Positions 47,621 to 55,541 of a DNA stretch of 64,000 nucleotides are shown piece after piece; positions within the stretch are counted from its first letter, which is position 1; each line of letters begins with the position of its first letter. Made by a program: the position numbers and the translations under genes. The stretch is from Raineyella sp044508675. GTDB taxonomy: Bacteria > Actinomycetota > Actinomycetes > Propionibacteriales > Propionibacteriaceae. The notes below the pieces were generated by a model. It saw nothing but the letters and a program-made list of their open reading frames with translations. It was not told the origin of the DNA and ran no database searches. Location: positions 62,001 through 126,000 of the forward strand of contig JBIQHF010000002.1 in NCBI GenBank assembly GCA_044508675.1, given 5' to 3'.

Positions 47621-47731
47621 ACGTCCGCGGCACCCCTCCGGGTCGGACACAACGTCCGCGGTACCTCCCCGCGGGGCGGACACAACGTCCGCTACAGCCC
47701 CCGCCGGTCGGCCGACGACGCTAGGCGGTCG
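47621..47731. repeat. Degenerate tandem units with AACGTCCGC cores
   Basis: AACGTCCGC recurs at 47621, 47651 and 47684 (the last also seen again after the gap), spacing 30 and 33 bp. The later units read CGGACACAACGTCCG, a small hairpin each. Non-coding and next to a contig break. Confidence 0.6.
47677..47731. repeat. 55-bp contig-end copy (left of gap 3)
   Basis: Identical to 47832-47886 on the other side of the N run. Confidence 0.9.
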
Positions 47732-47831
47732 NNNNNNNNNNNNNNNNNNNNNNNNNNNNNNNNNNNNNNNNNNNNNNNNNNNNNNNNNNNNNNNNNNNNN
47801 NNNNNNNNNNNNNNNNNNNNNNNNNNNNNNN
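47732..47831. other. Assembly gap 3 (100 N), probably artefactual
   Basis: 100 N between identical 55-bp ends, as at gap 2. No sequence is probably missing, though tandem units here mean a short repeat could have been collapsed. Confidence 0.8.
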
Positions 47832-47886
47832 CGGACACAACGTCCGCTACAGCCCCCGCCGGTCGGCCGACGACGCTAGGCGGTCG
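47832..47886. repeat. 55-bp contig-end copy (right of gap 3)
   Basis: Identical to 47677-47731; contains the last 11 bases of the fasR-like coding region. Confidence 0.9.
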
Positions 47887-49072
47887 TGGGTCCGAGCAGC
47901 CGGCCGAGCGTGAGGGCGAGGCGCAGCGTGTACGAGTCGCGTGGATCGGTGGGGGAGTACCCGGTGACCTCGTGGATCCGCTTCAGCCGGTAGCGGACGG
48001 TGTTCGCATGCACGAACAGCGCCCTGGCCGAGGCTTCGATGGACAACCCCTCGTCAAGGAAACAGGTCAGGGTCTCCAGCAGGCCGCCACCGGCCTCGAC
48101 CAACGGGCCGTAGACGTCGCGGGCCAGGGCCCGCCGGGCATGGCCGTCCCCGGACAGCGCGCGCTCGGGCAGCAGGTCGTCGGCGTGCACCGGCCGGGGG
48201 GCCTGGGGCCAGCCGGGCGCCGCCCGGAGTCCCGACAGGGCGGCGCGGGCGCTGCCGCCGGCCTCGGTCAGGTGGTTGACCCGGGGCCCGACCACGACCG
48301 GACCCTCACCGAACCGCTCGGCCAGGGGAGCCAGCAGGGTGAGCAGGTCGACATCGGGCCCGAGCGGCTCGCCACCGAGCACGATCACCAACCGATCGGT
48401 GTGCACCGCCGTGAGGCAGTCCAACTTGAGCGCACGGACCACCCGATGGATGTCCTCGAGTGCGCGGGTGTTCCGCTCACTCGGGCAGGGGCCGAGCATG
48501 ACCAGGGCGCCGGAGGTGGAGCTCCACCCCAGCGTCGCCACCCGGGACAGGATCGCGTCGTCGATGTCGCCGCGCATCACGGCATCGACGACGGTCGCCT
48601 CCTGCCGCAGGTCCCACGCGCCGCGGGCCTCCGCGGCCGTGGCATAGGCCTCGGCCGCGGCGAACGCCACGTCACGGCTGTACTCGTTCAGCGCCGCGTG
48701 CAGGTACGGGCGGTCCGCCCGCGGCAGCAGCTCATCGATCTGCGCATCGACGGTGTCAACGATGGTGCGGGTCAGGTCGACGGTCTGCTTCAGCGACAGG
48801 TGCCGGGACAGCTCACGGGGTGCCCGGGCGAAGATCTGTACCGGATGGTCGGCGCCCCCGTCGCCGAACCACTGGATGAAGCCGTCGACACCGGCCCTGG
48901 CGACCAGGGTCACCGAGGACCGGTGCTCCGGGGTCAGGCCCCCGAACCACTCGTACCGCGCATCGACCGCCGTGATGGCGGCGGTGGTCATCTTGGCCGC
49001 CACCTGCTTGAGACGGCGGGCGATCGACGCGCGGGTGCGAGTGGACGGGAGCTGGATCCACGTCAGGGCCAT
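47876..49072 (-). CDS. fasR: PucR-type regulator, FasR-like activator of fatty acid synthesis
   Basis: 398-aa regulator with a C-terminal HTH_30 domain (FVHANTVRYRLKRIHEVTGY, about 345-395), a central GGDEF-like domain typical of PucR/CdaR proteins (about 165-290), and a helical N-terminal sensor (about 10-150). In Streptomyces coelicolor the FasR activator of fabD-fabH-acpP-fabF is of this type and encoded just upstream of fabD; the same position here supports the name. It starts 2 bp after aceE ends, so it is expressed with pyruvate dehydrogenase E1. Confidence 0.85.
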   Translation of the reverse strand: MALTWIQLPSTRTRASIARRLKQVAAKMTTAAITAVDARYEWFGGLTPEHRSSVTLVARAGVDGFIQWFGDGGADHPVQIFARAPRELSRHLSLKQTVDLTRTIVDTVDAQIDELLPRADRPYLHAALNEYSRDVAFAAAEAYATAAEARGAWDLRQEATVVDAVMRGDIDDAILSRVATLGWSSTSGALVMLGPCPSERNTRALEDIHRVVRALKLDCLTAVHTDRLVIVLGGEPLGPDVDLLTLLAPLAERFGEGPVVVGPRVNHLTEAGGSARAALSGLRAAPGWPQAPRPVHADDLLPERALSGDGHARRALARDVYGPLVEAGGGLLETLTCFLDEGLSIEASARALFVHANTVRYRLKRIHEVTGYSPTDPRDSYTLRLALTLGRLLGPTTA

Positions 49073-49074
49073 GG

Positions 49075-51834
49075 TCAGGCGCCGGCGCCTTCCTGGGCGA
49101 CGTGGGACACGGCGGTCGGGTCATCCAGCCGGTACTTGGCGAACGCCTCGGCCGCGGCCCCCTTGCGGTAGCCGCCCTCGGCCTCCAGCGACTCCAGTGC
49201 TGCCACCACCATCGACTGGGCGTCGATCTGGAAGTAGCGGCGCGCGGCGGCGCGGGTGTCGGCGAAGCCGAAGCCGTCGGCGCCCAGCGAGGTGAACCGA
49301 CCCTCGACGTACGGGCGGATCTGCTCCTGGACCGCCCGCATGTAGTCGCTGACCGCCACGACCGGCCCGGTCGTCTCGGCCAGCTTGCGGGTGACGTAGG
49401 GCACCTTGTGTTCCTCGGCCGGATGACCCAGGTTCCACTTGCCGCACTCGATGGCCTCGCGGTTCAGCTCGTTCCACGAGGTCACCGACCATACGTCGGC
49501 GTCCACCGACCACTCGTCGCGCAGGATCTGCTGCGCCTCCAGGGCCTGCGGCACCGCGACGCCGGAGGCCAGCAGCCGGACCTTCGCATAGCCGTGGTCC
49601 TCGGCGGGACGGAACAGGTGCAGGCCCCTGAGGACACCCTCGACGTCCAGGTCAGCGGGCGGGCCGGGCTGCTGGACCGGCTCGTTGTAGACCGTCAGGT
49701 AGTACATGACGTTCTCACCGTTCGGATGCTCCGGGTCGTCGTGCCCGTACATCCGGCGCAGCCCCTCCTTGACGATCAGCGCGATCTCGAAGCCGAACGC
49801 CGGGTCGTAGTGCACCACGGCCGGGTTGGTCGAGGCGAGCAGCGGGGAGTGCCCGTCGGCGTGCTGCAGGCCCTCGCCGGTCAGGGTCGTACGGCCGGCG
49901 GTCGCACCGATCAGGAAGCCGCGCGCCATCTGGTCGGAAGCCGCCCAGATGAAGTCCCCGATCCGCTGGAACCCGAACATCGAGTAGAAGATGAACACCG
50001 GGATCATCGGCTCGCGGTGCGTCGCGTACGAGGTGCCGGCCGCGGTGAAGGACCCCATACCGCCGGCCTCGGAGATGCCCTCGTGCAGCAGCTGGCCGCT
50101 CGTGGACGACTTCCAGGCCAGCAGCAGCTTGCGGTCGACCGACTCGTACGTCTGGCCCTGCGGGTCGTACAGCTTGGCGGTGGGGAACATCGAGTCCATG
50201 CCGAACGTACGGAACTCGTCCGGGGCGATCGGGACGATCCGCTCGCCGAACCCCTTGGTGCGCATCAGGTCACGCAGCAGCCGGACGAACGCCTGGGTCG
50301 AGGCAACCTTGGCCTTCGGGTTGCCCGGGACCATCAGCTCCTTGTAGACATCGTCGCCGGGCAGGTCCAGGTGGATCGGGGTGATCCGGCGCTTCGGCAG
50401 TGGGCCACCGAGGGCGGCGCGACGCTCGCGCATGTACTGCATCTCGGGGGAGTCGTCCGCCGGCTTGAAGTACGGCGGGTTGTACGCGTCCTCGAGGGCG
50501 GAGTCCGGGATCGGCAGGTGGAGCCGGTCACGGAACGCCTTCAGATCGGCCGAGGTGAGCTTCTTCATCTGGTGGGTGGCGTTCTTCGCCTCCAGGGCGT
50601 CGATCGTCCAGCCCTTGACGGTCTGGGCCAGGATGACGGTCGGCTGGCCGACATGCTCGCTGGCCGCCTTGTACGCGGCGTACACCTTGCGGTAGTCGTG
50701 GCCGCCGCGCCCCAGCCGCTGCAGCTGGTTGTCGGTGTAGCCCTCGACCATCCGCTGCAGCCGCGGCGTGTCGAAGAACTTCTCCCGGATGTAGGAGCCG
50801 TCCGAGATCGAGTAGGTCTGGAACTGGCCGTCCGGGGTGCTGTTCATCTTGTGCAGCAGCGAGCCGTCGTCGTCGGCGGCCAACAGCGGATCCCAGTCAC
50901 GGGCCCAGAGGACCTTGATCACGTTCCAGCCGGCACCGCGGAAGGTGGACTCCAGCTCCTGGACGATCTTGCCGTTGCCGCGCACCGGGCCGTCCAGCTG
51001 CTGCAGGTTGCAGTTGATCACGAAGGTGAGGTTGTCGAGCTCCTCGCGGGCGGCCACGCCGATCGCGCCCAGGGACTCGGGCTCGCCCATCTCGCCGTCG
51101 CCGAGGAAGGCCCAGACGTGCTGCTGCGAAGTGTCCTTGATGCCGCGATTGTGCAGGTACCGGTTGAAGCGGGCCTGGTAGATCGCATTGAGCGGACCGA
51201 TGCCCATCGAGACGGTTGGGAACTCCCAGTAGTCCGGCATCAGCCGCGGGTGGGGATAGGACGACAGGCCGTTGTGCGGGCCGCGGGAGACCTCCTGGCG
51301 GAAGCCGTCCAGGTCGTACTCGGACAGTCGACCCTCGAGGAACGACCGGGCGTACATGCCGGGGGAGGCGTGGCCCTGGAAGTAGACCTGGTCGCCTCCG
51401 CCCGGGTGGTCCTTGCCCCGGAAGAAGTGGTTGAAGCCGACCTCGTAGAGGCTCGCGGCGCTCTGGTAGGTGGCGATGTGACCGCCGACCTCCAGACCCT
51501 TGCGGTTGGCCTTGGAGACCATGACCGCGGCGTTCCAGCGGATCGCGCGCCGGATCAGCCGTTCAGTGTCCTCGTCACCGGGGAACAGCGGCTCGTCAGC
51601 GGTGCTGATGGTGTTGATGTAGTCCGTGGACCGCAGCGACGGCAGTCCGACCTGGCGCTGCCGTGCGCGCGCCAGGAGCTCCAACATGATGTACCGGGCC
51701 CGGTGGGGGCCCTTCTCGTCGAGGAGTCCGTCGAAGGAGGAGATCCATTCCTCGGTCTCTTCGGGCTCCAGGTCGGGTAGCTGGCTCGGGAGGCCCTGCG
51801 CAGTGAGTGCGGGGCGGTCACCTCGAGTGGTCAT
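49075..51834 (-). CDS. aceE: Pyruvate dehydrogenase E1, homodimeric
   Basis: Thiamine-diphosphate enzyme that decarboxylates pyruvate and passes the acetyl group to E2, feeding acetyl-CoA synthesis. 919 aa, single-chain AceE type. The ThDP motif GDGEMGEPES...N is at about 240-270; transketolase pyrimidine and C-terminal domains follow. E2/E3 genes are not in the window. The upstream region holds two palindromes. fasR follows after 2 bp. Confidence 0.96.
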   Translation of the reverse strand: MTTRGDRPALTAQGLPSQLPDLEPEETEEWISSFDGLLDEKGPHRARYIMLELLARARQRQVGLPSLRSTDYINTISTADEPLFPGDEDTERLIRRAIRWNAAVMVSKANRKGLEVGGHIATYQSAASLYEVGFNHFFRGKDHPGGGDQVYFQGHASPGMYARSFLEGRLSEYDLDGFRQEVSRGPHNGLSSYPHPRLMPDYWEFPTVSMGIGPLNAIYQARFNRYLHNRGIKDTSQQHVWAFLGDGEMGEPESLGAIGVAAREELDNLTFVINCNLQQLDGPVRGNGKIVQELESTFRGAGWNVIKVLWARDWDPLLAADDDGSLLHKMNSTPDGQFQTYSISDGSYIREKFFDTPRLQRMVEGYTDNQLQRLGRGGHDYRKVYAAYKAASEHVGQPTVILAQTVKGWTIDALEAKNATHQMKKLTSADLKAFRDRLHLPIPDSALEDAYNPPYFKPADDSPEMQYMRERRAALGGPLPKRRITPIHLDLPGDDVYKELMVPGNPKAKVASTQAFVRLLRDLMRTKGFGERIVPIAPDEFRTFGMDSMFPTAKLYDPQGQTYESVDRKLLLAWKSSTSGQLLHEGISEAGGMGSFTAAGTSYATHREPMIPVFIFYSMFGFQRIGDFIWAASDQMARGFLIGATAGRTTLTGEGLQHADGHSPLLASTNPAVVHYDPAFGFEIALIVKEGLRRMYGHDDPEHPNGENVMYYLTVYNEPVQQPGPPADLDVEGVLRGLHLFRPAEDHGYAKVRLLASGVAVPQALEAQQILRDEWSVDADVWSVTSWNELNREAIECGKWNLGHPAEEHKVPYVTRKLAETTGPVVAVSDYMRAVQEQIRPYVEGRFTSLGADGFGFADTRAAARRYFQIDAQSMVVAALESLEAEGGYRKGAAAEAFAKYRLDDPTAVSHVAQEGAGA

Positions 51835-51874
51835 GCATGTCCTATCCGTTCGTGCCGACCGTGGTCGTCGTGTG

Positions 51875-51904
51875 AGCTGAACGATCAGCTTTTGTTATGA
51901 ACAA
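51875..51904. promoter_or_regulatory. Two palindromes upstream of aceE
   Basis: AGCTGA-acga-TCAGCT (51875-51890) and TTGTT-atg-AACAA (51892-51904), both perfect, 40-70 bp before the aceE ATG. Candidate operators for a pyruvate- or carbon-responsive regulator; no known consensus recognised. Confidence 0.4.
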
Positions 51905-52043
51905 CATCGACAGCCTACAAGTCCAAGACGGTCCGTGGGGCGTGACGTGGGGGCCCCCTTCTGGCAATCTGGTGTTCGCATGCCTCTGGTGTTCCATACC
52001 GGAGGTGTTCGTCCGATGAAAACCGTTGAGAGGGGATACTTCC

Positions 52044-52445
52044 GTGGCCAGCGACGCCGTGAGCCGTTTGGGGCTTGCCGCAGGCCAGCTCATCCAGGAG
52101 CTGGGTTGGGACGAGGACGTGGACGATGATCTGCGCATCGAGATCGAGGACGCCGTGGACGGCGAACTTGTGGAGGATGCCGTGGAAGCCGTCGACGTCG
52201 TGCTGCTGTGGTGGCGTGAGGATGACGGTGATCTCGCCGACGGCCTGGTCGACTCGCTCACGGACCTGAAGGACGATGGTGTCGTCTGGTTGATGACCCC
52301 GAAGATCGGCCGCGACGGGCACGTCGATCCGGCCGATATCGCGGAGGCGGCGTTGACCGCAGGGCTCACGCAGACCTCGACCACGAACCTGGACGGGGAC
52401 TGGAGCGGCTCCAAGCTCGTCCGACCGAAGGGCGCCCGTCGCTGA
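52044..52445 (+). CDS. DUF3052 protein
   Basis: 133-aa acidic actinobacterial protein of unknown function (DUF3052), with LAAGQLIQELGWDEDVDDDL and VVLLWWREDDGDL. It is divergent from aceE and coupled to a peroxiredoxin gene, a neighbourhood seen in other actinobacteria. GTG 52044 is chosen for an AGGGGA site upstream. Confidence 0.85.
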   Translation: MASDAVSRLGLAAGQLIQELGWDEDVDDDLRIEIEDAVDGELVEDAVEAVDVVLLWWREDDGDLADGLVDSLTDLKDDGVVWLMTPKIGRDGHVDPADIAEAALTAGLTQTSTTNLDGDWSGSKLVRPKGARR

Positions 52446-52918
52446 TGGGAGGCGCCGGCCCAGCGCTCGGGCAGCCCGTACGCGACTTCCACGGCTACGA
52501 CCAGCACGGTCGCAGCTTCGAGCTGTCCGCCTGGAGCGGAAAGCCGGCGATGCTGGTGTTCTTCGCCTTCGCATTCAGCTCGGTGTGCACCGACGAACTG
52601 GAGATGCTGCGCGACACGGCCTACCTGTTCGACGCCGCCGACTGCCGCATCCTTGCCGTCTCGACCGACACCACGTTCGTGCTGCGGGAGCTCGATCGCC
52701 AACGGAACCTGGGGTTCACCCTGGTCAGCGACCACTGGCCGCACGGGGCGATCGGCCAGTCGTACGGGGCCTTCGACGACAAGCTCGGCTGCGATCGGCG
52801 CCAGTCGTTCCTGATCGGCCCCGACGGCAGGCTGGCCTGGTCCAAGGAGGTCGACCTGCCGCAGACCCGTGACATGAACGAACACCTTCCCGCGGTCCAT
52901 TACCACTTCCCGGTGTGA
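52445..52918 (+). CDS. AhpE-type peroxiredoxin
   Basis: 157-aa thioredoxin-fold peroxidase that reduces hydrogen peroxide, organic peroxides or peroxynitrite. The peroxidatic Cys lies in FAFSSVCTDELEML; the usual Thr before it is Ser, and the expected Pro of the PxxxTxxC motif is not evident. The other Cys residues (ADCRIL, KLGCDRRQ) could act as resolving cysteines. Starts with a TGATG overlap with the DUF3052 gene. Reductant unknown, probably mycothiol-based or thioredoxin. Confidence 0.85.
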   Translation: MGGAGPALGQPVRDFHGYDQHGRSFELSAWSGKPAMLVFFAFAFSSVCTDELEMLRDTAYLFDAADCRILAVSTDTTFVLRELDRQRNLGFTLVSDHWPHGAIGQSYGAFDDKLGCDRRQSFLIGPDGRLAWSKEVDLPQTRDMNEHLPAVHYHFPV

Positions 52919-52925
52919 TGGGGGC

Positions 52926-52931
52926 TATAGT
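52926..52931 (+). promoter_or_regulatory. -10 element TATAGT of tRNA-Val
   Basis: TATAGT lies 12 nt before the mature tRNA 5' end, giving a short precursor. No clear -35. Confidence 0.55.
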
Positions 52932-52943
52932 TGGCCCCTGCCC

Positions 52944-53017
52944 GGGCGCATAGCTCAGTTGGTTAGAGCGTCTGCCTTACAAGCAGGATGTCGGGGGTTC
53001 GAGTCCCTCTGCGCCCA
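52944..53017 (+). tRNA. tRNA-Val (UAC)
   Basis: 74-nt cloverleaf: acceptor GGGCGCA/TGCGCCC, anticodon loop CTTACAA giving UAC, T-arm GGGGG-TTCGAGT-CCCTC, discriminator A. CCA not encoded. Its 3' end is duplicated in tandem just downstream. Confidence 0.95.
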
Positions 53018-53042
53018 CTCAAGAACTGCGCCCACTCAAGAA
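53009..53042. repeat. 17-bp tandem duplication of the tRNA-Val 3' end
   Basis: CTGCGCCCACTCAAGAA occurs at 53009-53025 and again at 53026-53042. The first copy includes the last nine bases of the tRNA; the second runs into the stop codon of the convergent regulator gene. Confidence 0.9.
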
Positions 53043-55333
53043 TCGCTGACCGTATGGTTCAGTTGCAGCGTCTGCCATGCCCGGGTGGCCAGTTGGAGGT
53101 TGAAGCGAGTGTCGGGGTCGGTCAGGTCGTGGCCGGACAACTCGCGGATGCGTTGCAGGCGGTAGCGCAGCGTGCTGCGGCCGATGGACAGGGCGGCGGC
53201 CGCCTTGTCGTAGTTGCCGCCGCCCTTCAGGAACCGGCTCAGAGTGAGCGTCAGCGAGGCACCGTTGCTGGTGTCATAGTCGAGGAGGGCGCCGAGCCAT
53301 CGTCGGATGAACCGCGACACGGCCTGGGGATCGGGGACCTCCGACAACAGTTGGTAGACGCCGAGATCCTCGTAGACGGCAACGCCGTCGGGGTCCCCGG
53401 TCGTGTGCAGCATGCGCCCACACAGCTTGGCCTCGTGGTGCGACCGGGAGAAGTCCGCGGGTCGCCGGCAGACGGTGCCTACGCCGATCAGGCATCGGGA
53501 GCCCAGCTCCACCTGCACCGCGTCGCGGAGGAGGGTCCAACGGTCGCCCTCGTGGGGGACATCGGCGACGAGCATGACGATGGTTCCCGCGCGGGGCATG
53601 AACATGAGCGAGGCGCCGAACGGCCGGGCAGCCTCGCGTACGGCGGTGAGCAGGGTGTCCGTGGCTGCGGTGGGCCCGGGCCGCAGCTCGACGACCACCA
53701 CACGGTGGGGGCGGTCCAGGTCATATCCCAGAGCTCGTGCCCGGGCCAGGCCGACCTCGGTGTCGCCGCCGATCAGGTCGGCCACGACATCCCGGCCCAG
53801 CCGTATCTCCGTGTCCGCGACCGAACGCAGCCGGGCCAGTTCCATGGCCAGGACGGTGGCGCCGTGTTCCAACGCCATGATCTCCTGGTCTCCCGCCGCA
53901 CCATCGGGGTCGTGCAGCGACAGTACGCCGATGACGTCGGGACGAGGCCGGGCCACCGCGATGAGTCGGTGGCCGAGGCGGATCGGGTGGGCCTTGACCG
54001 CGGCCGGGCCAAGGATCGTTGCGAGCGTCGCGGCCGACGTCCGTACGCAGGACGATGGTGGCTCGCCCCCGGCCGAGGCGACCAGGTTCCCGTGGCGATC
54101 CTCGACCGAGGCGGGGAGGCCAGTCAGCTCGAAGAGGGCATCGACGATTCCCTGCTGGCCCGAGTCGCCGGTCGCGACGCGAGTGAACCTGTCGTGGATG
54201 GCGTTCTTGTACTCCAGTTCCCGCACCGTACGGGCGAGTTCGGTGACTGTGGCGCGCAGATCGTCCACTGCCGCCTGCTCGCGCCGGTGCAGCCGGGCAT
54301 TGGCCAACGCCACGCCGGTCTGCTGGGTGAGCGATCGGATGCGCAGCAGCTCAGCCGCCGACGGTTCCTCGTCAGCACCGATCACCAGATGGCCGATCAC
54401 GCCATCAAGACTCTGCAAGGGGAAGACCCTGGTTCCGGCGGCCCCAGGCTTCGGGGTGCCCTCCCCGTTGTCGGTCCGGGCCAGCTGTTGGCGGATCTCG
54501 GCCGGTAGGCCGTTGCCGACCGGACCACCATCCTCATCGAGATGGATGCCCACGATCCGACACTGGCCCAGCCACGGTGCCGATGTCATCGCGAGTGCGA
54601 TGATCTCCTCCTCGCTGTGTCGGCCGGTCATCAGCATGGCGAGAGCGAGCAGCCCGCGCAGGTCCGACAGCTGGCCACGCAGCTCCAGTTCCGACCCTTC
54701 GGGGGGCCGGGGCCCGGTGGGGGCCGTCTGCTGCTGGGCGGTGAACTCGTCCTGAGTCAGGTAGTGAGGGTTCTCCACGACGATCCCGTTCACCAGGATC
54801 TTCCGATGGGTCTTGAGCAGATCCATCAGAAGTCCCGCGCCCACCTTGCCCACGTCGTAGAGGCACAGGATCGACTGGGGCTGCTGCGGCGCGAACCGGT
54901 CGGCCCACGTCTCGTACGCGACGACGGCTTCTCGCGAAGGCACCACCCGATCGAGCCAGGACATCTCGCCGACCAATCTGGTGAATGCGTAGCTACCGGC
55001 GGCGAGGGCATCGCCGGACTGCTGCTCCCAGAAGTCGATCATCGCTTCGGCCGAGAAGTCCCCGGTCCTCAAGTACGTGGCATCGGCGTCCCACAGCTCC
55101 AGCTGCCGCGAGTGCAGGCATCCCGCAATGTCGACATCCCCGTCGATCCGGGTCACGACCTGGGCCCGCGTGGTGGAGTCCAGCACGGCCAGGCACTTGT
55201 CACCGTCACGAAGGCCGGCCAGGAGATAGGGCAGCAGGAGCGCGTCCCGCTCTTGCTCTCCGTAGTAGAAGCCACAGACGTGGTCACCTGCCGTGAGGGC
55301 CAGGCCCGGAACTCCCAGCTCTCTGGTCGGCAT
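53036..55333 (-). CDS. Large MEDS-PucR transcriptional regulator
   Basis: 765-aa regulator. N-terminal MEDS/DcmR-type sensory domain (about 12-185: GDHVCGFYYGEQERDALLLPYL), a GAF-like domain (about 235-375), a short coiled coil, a second sensor region (about 395-520), a PucR GGDEF-like part and a C-terminal HTH_30 (YDKAAAALSIGRSTLRYRLQ). PucR proteins are mostly activators of nearby genes. Divergent from a zinc alcohol dehydrogenase gene, its probable target. ATG 55333 is chosen for the AGGAGA site. MEDS domains sense small hydrocarbon ligands in DcmR; the ligand here is unknown. Confidence 0.85.
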   Translation of the reverse strand: MPTRELGVPGLALTAGDHVCGFYYGEQERDALLLPYLLAGLRDGDKCLAVLDSTTRAQVVTRIDGDVDIAGCLHSRQLELWDADATYLRTGDFSAEAMIDFWEQQSGDALAAGSYAFTRLVGEMSWLDRVVPSREAVVAYETWADRFAPQQPQSILCLYDVGKVGAGLLMDLLKTHRKILVNGIVVENPHYLTQDEFTAQQQTAPTGPRPPEGSELELRGQLSDLRGLLALAMLMTGRHSEEEIIALAMTSAPWLGQCRIVGIHLDEDGGPVGNGLPAEIRQQLARTDNGEGTPKPGAAGTRVFPLQSLDGVIGHLVIGADEEPSAAELLRIRSLTQQTGVALANARLHRREQAAVDDLRATVTELARTVRELEYKNAIHDRFTRVATGDSGQQGIVDALFELTGLPASVEDRHGNLVASAGGEPPSSCVRTSAATLATILGPAAVKAHPIRLGHRLIAVARPRPDVIGVLSLHDPDGAAGDQEIMALEHGATVLAMELARLRSVADTEIRLGRDVVADLIGGDTEVGLARARALGYDLDRPHRVVVVELRPGPTAATDTLLTAVREAARPFGASLMFMPRAGTIVMLVADVPHEGDRWTLLRDAVQVELGSRCLIGVGTVCRRPADFSRSHHEAKLCGRMLHTTGDPDGVAVYEDLGVYQLLSEVPDPQAVSRFIRRWLGALLDYDTSNGASLTLTLSRFLKGGGNYDKAAAALSIGRSTLRYRLQRIRELSGHDLTDPDTRFNLQLATRAWQTLQLNHTVSDS

Positions 55334-55496
55334 GGAGTTCTCCTGTCGGATCAGGTGGGCGCCCGACCTCGGTGTCGTGACGCATCTCACACTTTGCCAC
55401 GGTAGTGACTCGCCCCGTCAGGGTCAATCGGTCGATGGATTTGGTCCTGGTGGGTCATGGCGCGGCTTCTGGGGGGCCATGGATGCTGTGACAACG

Positions 55497-55511
55497 CGAC
55501 GATGTGTCGCC
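55497..55511. promoter_or_regulatory. Palindrome upstream of the alcohol dehydrogenase gene
   Basis: GCGAC-gatgt-GTCGC, a perfect 5-5-5 inverted repeat 31 bp before the dehydrogenase start within the 208-bp divergent region; possible operator of the PucR-type regulator. Confidence 0.35.
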
Positions 55512-55541
55512 GACAGCGACTGAAGGAACGAGGAGCAGGAC

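Noticed and set aside
47360..47731. Possible CRISPR array
   Set aside because: Two kinds of short repeats with unequal units, no regular spacers and no cas genes.
49102..51780. 892-codon open frame antisense to aceE
   Set aside because: No domain is recognisable, and the opposite strand encodes a full-length conserved AceE. High GC content creates such shadows.
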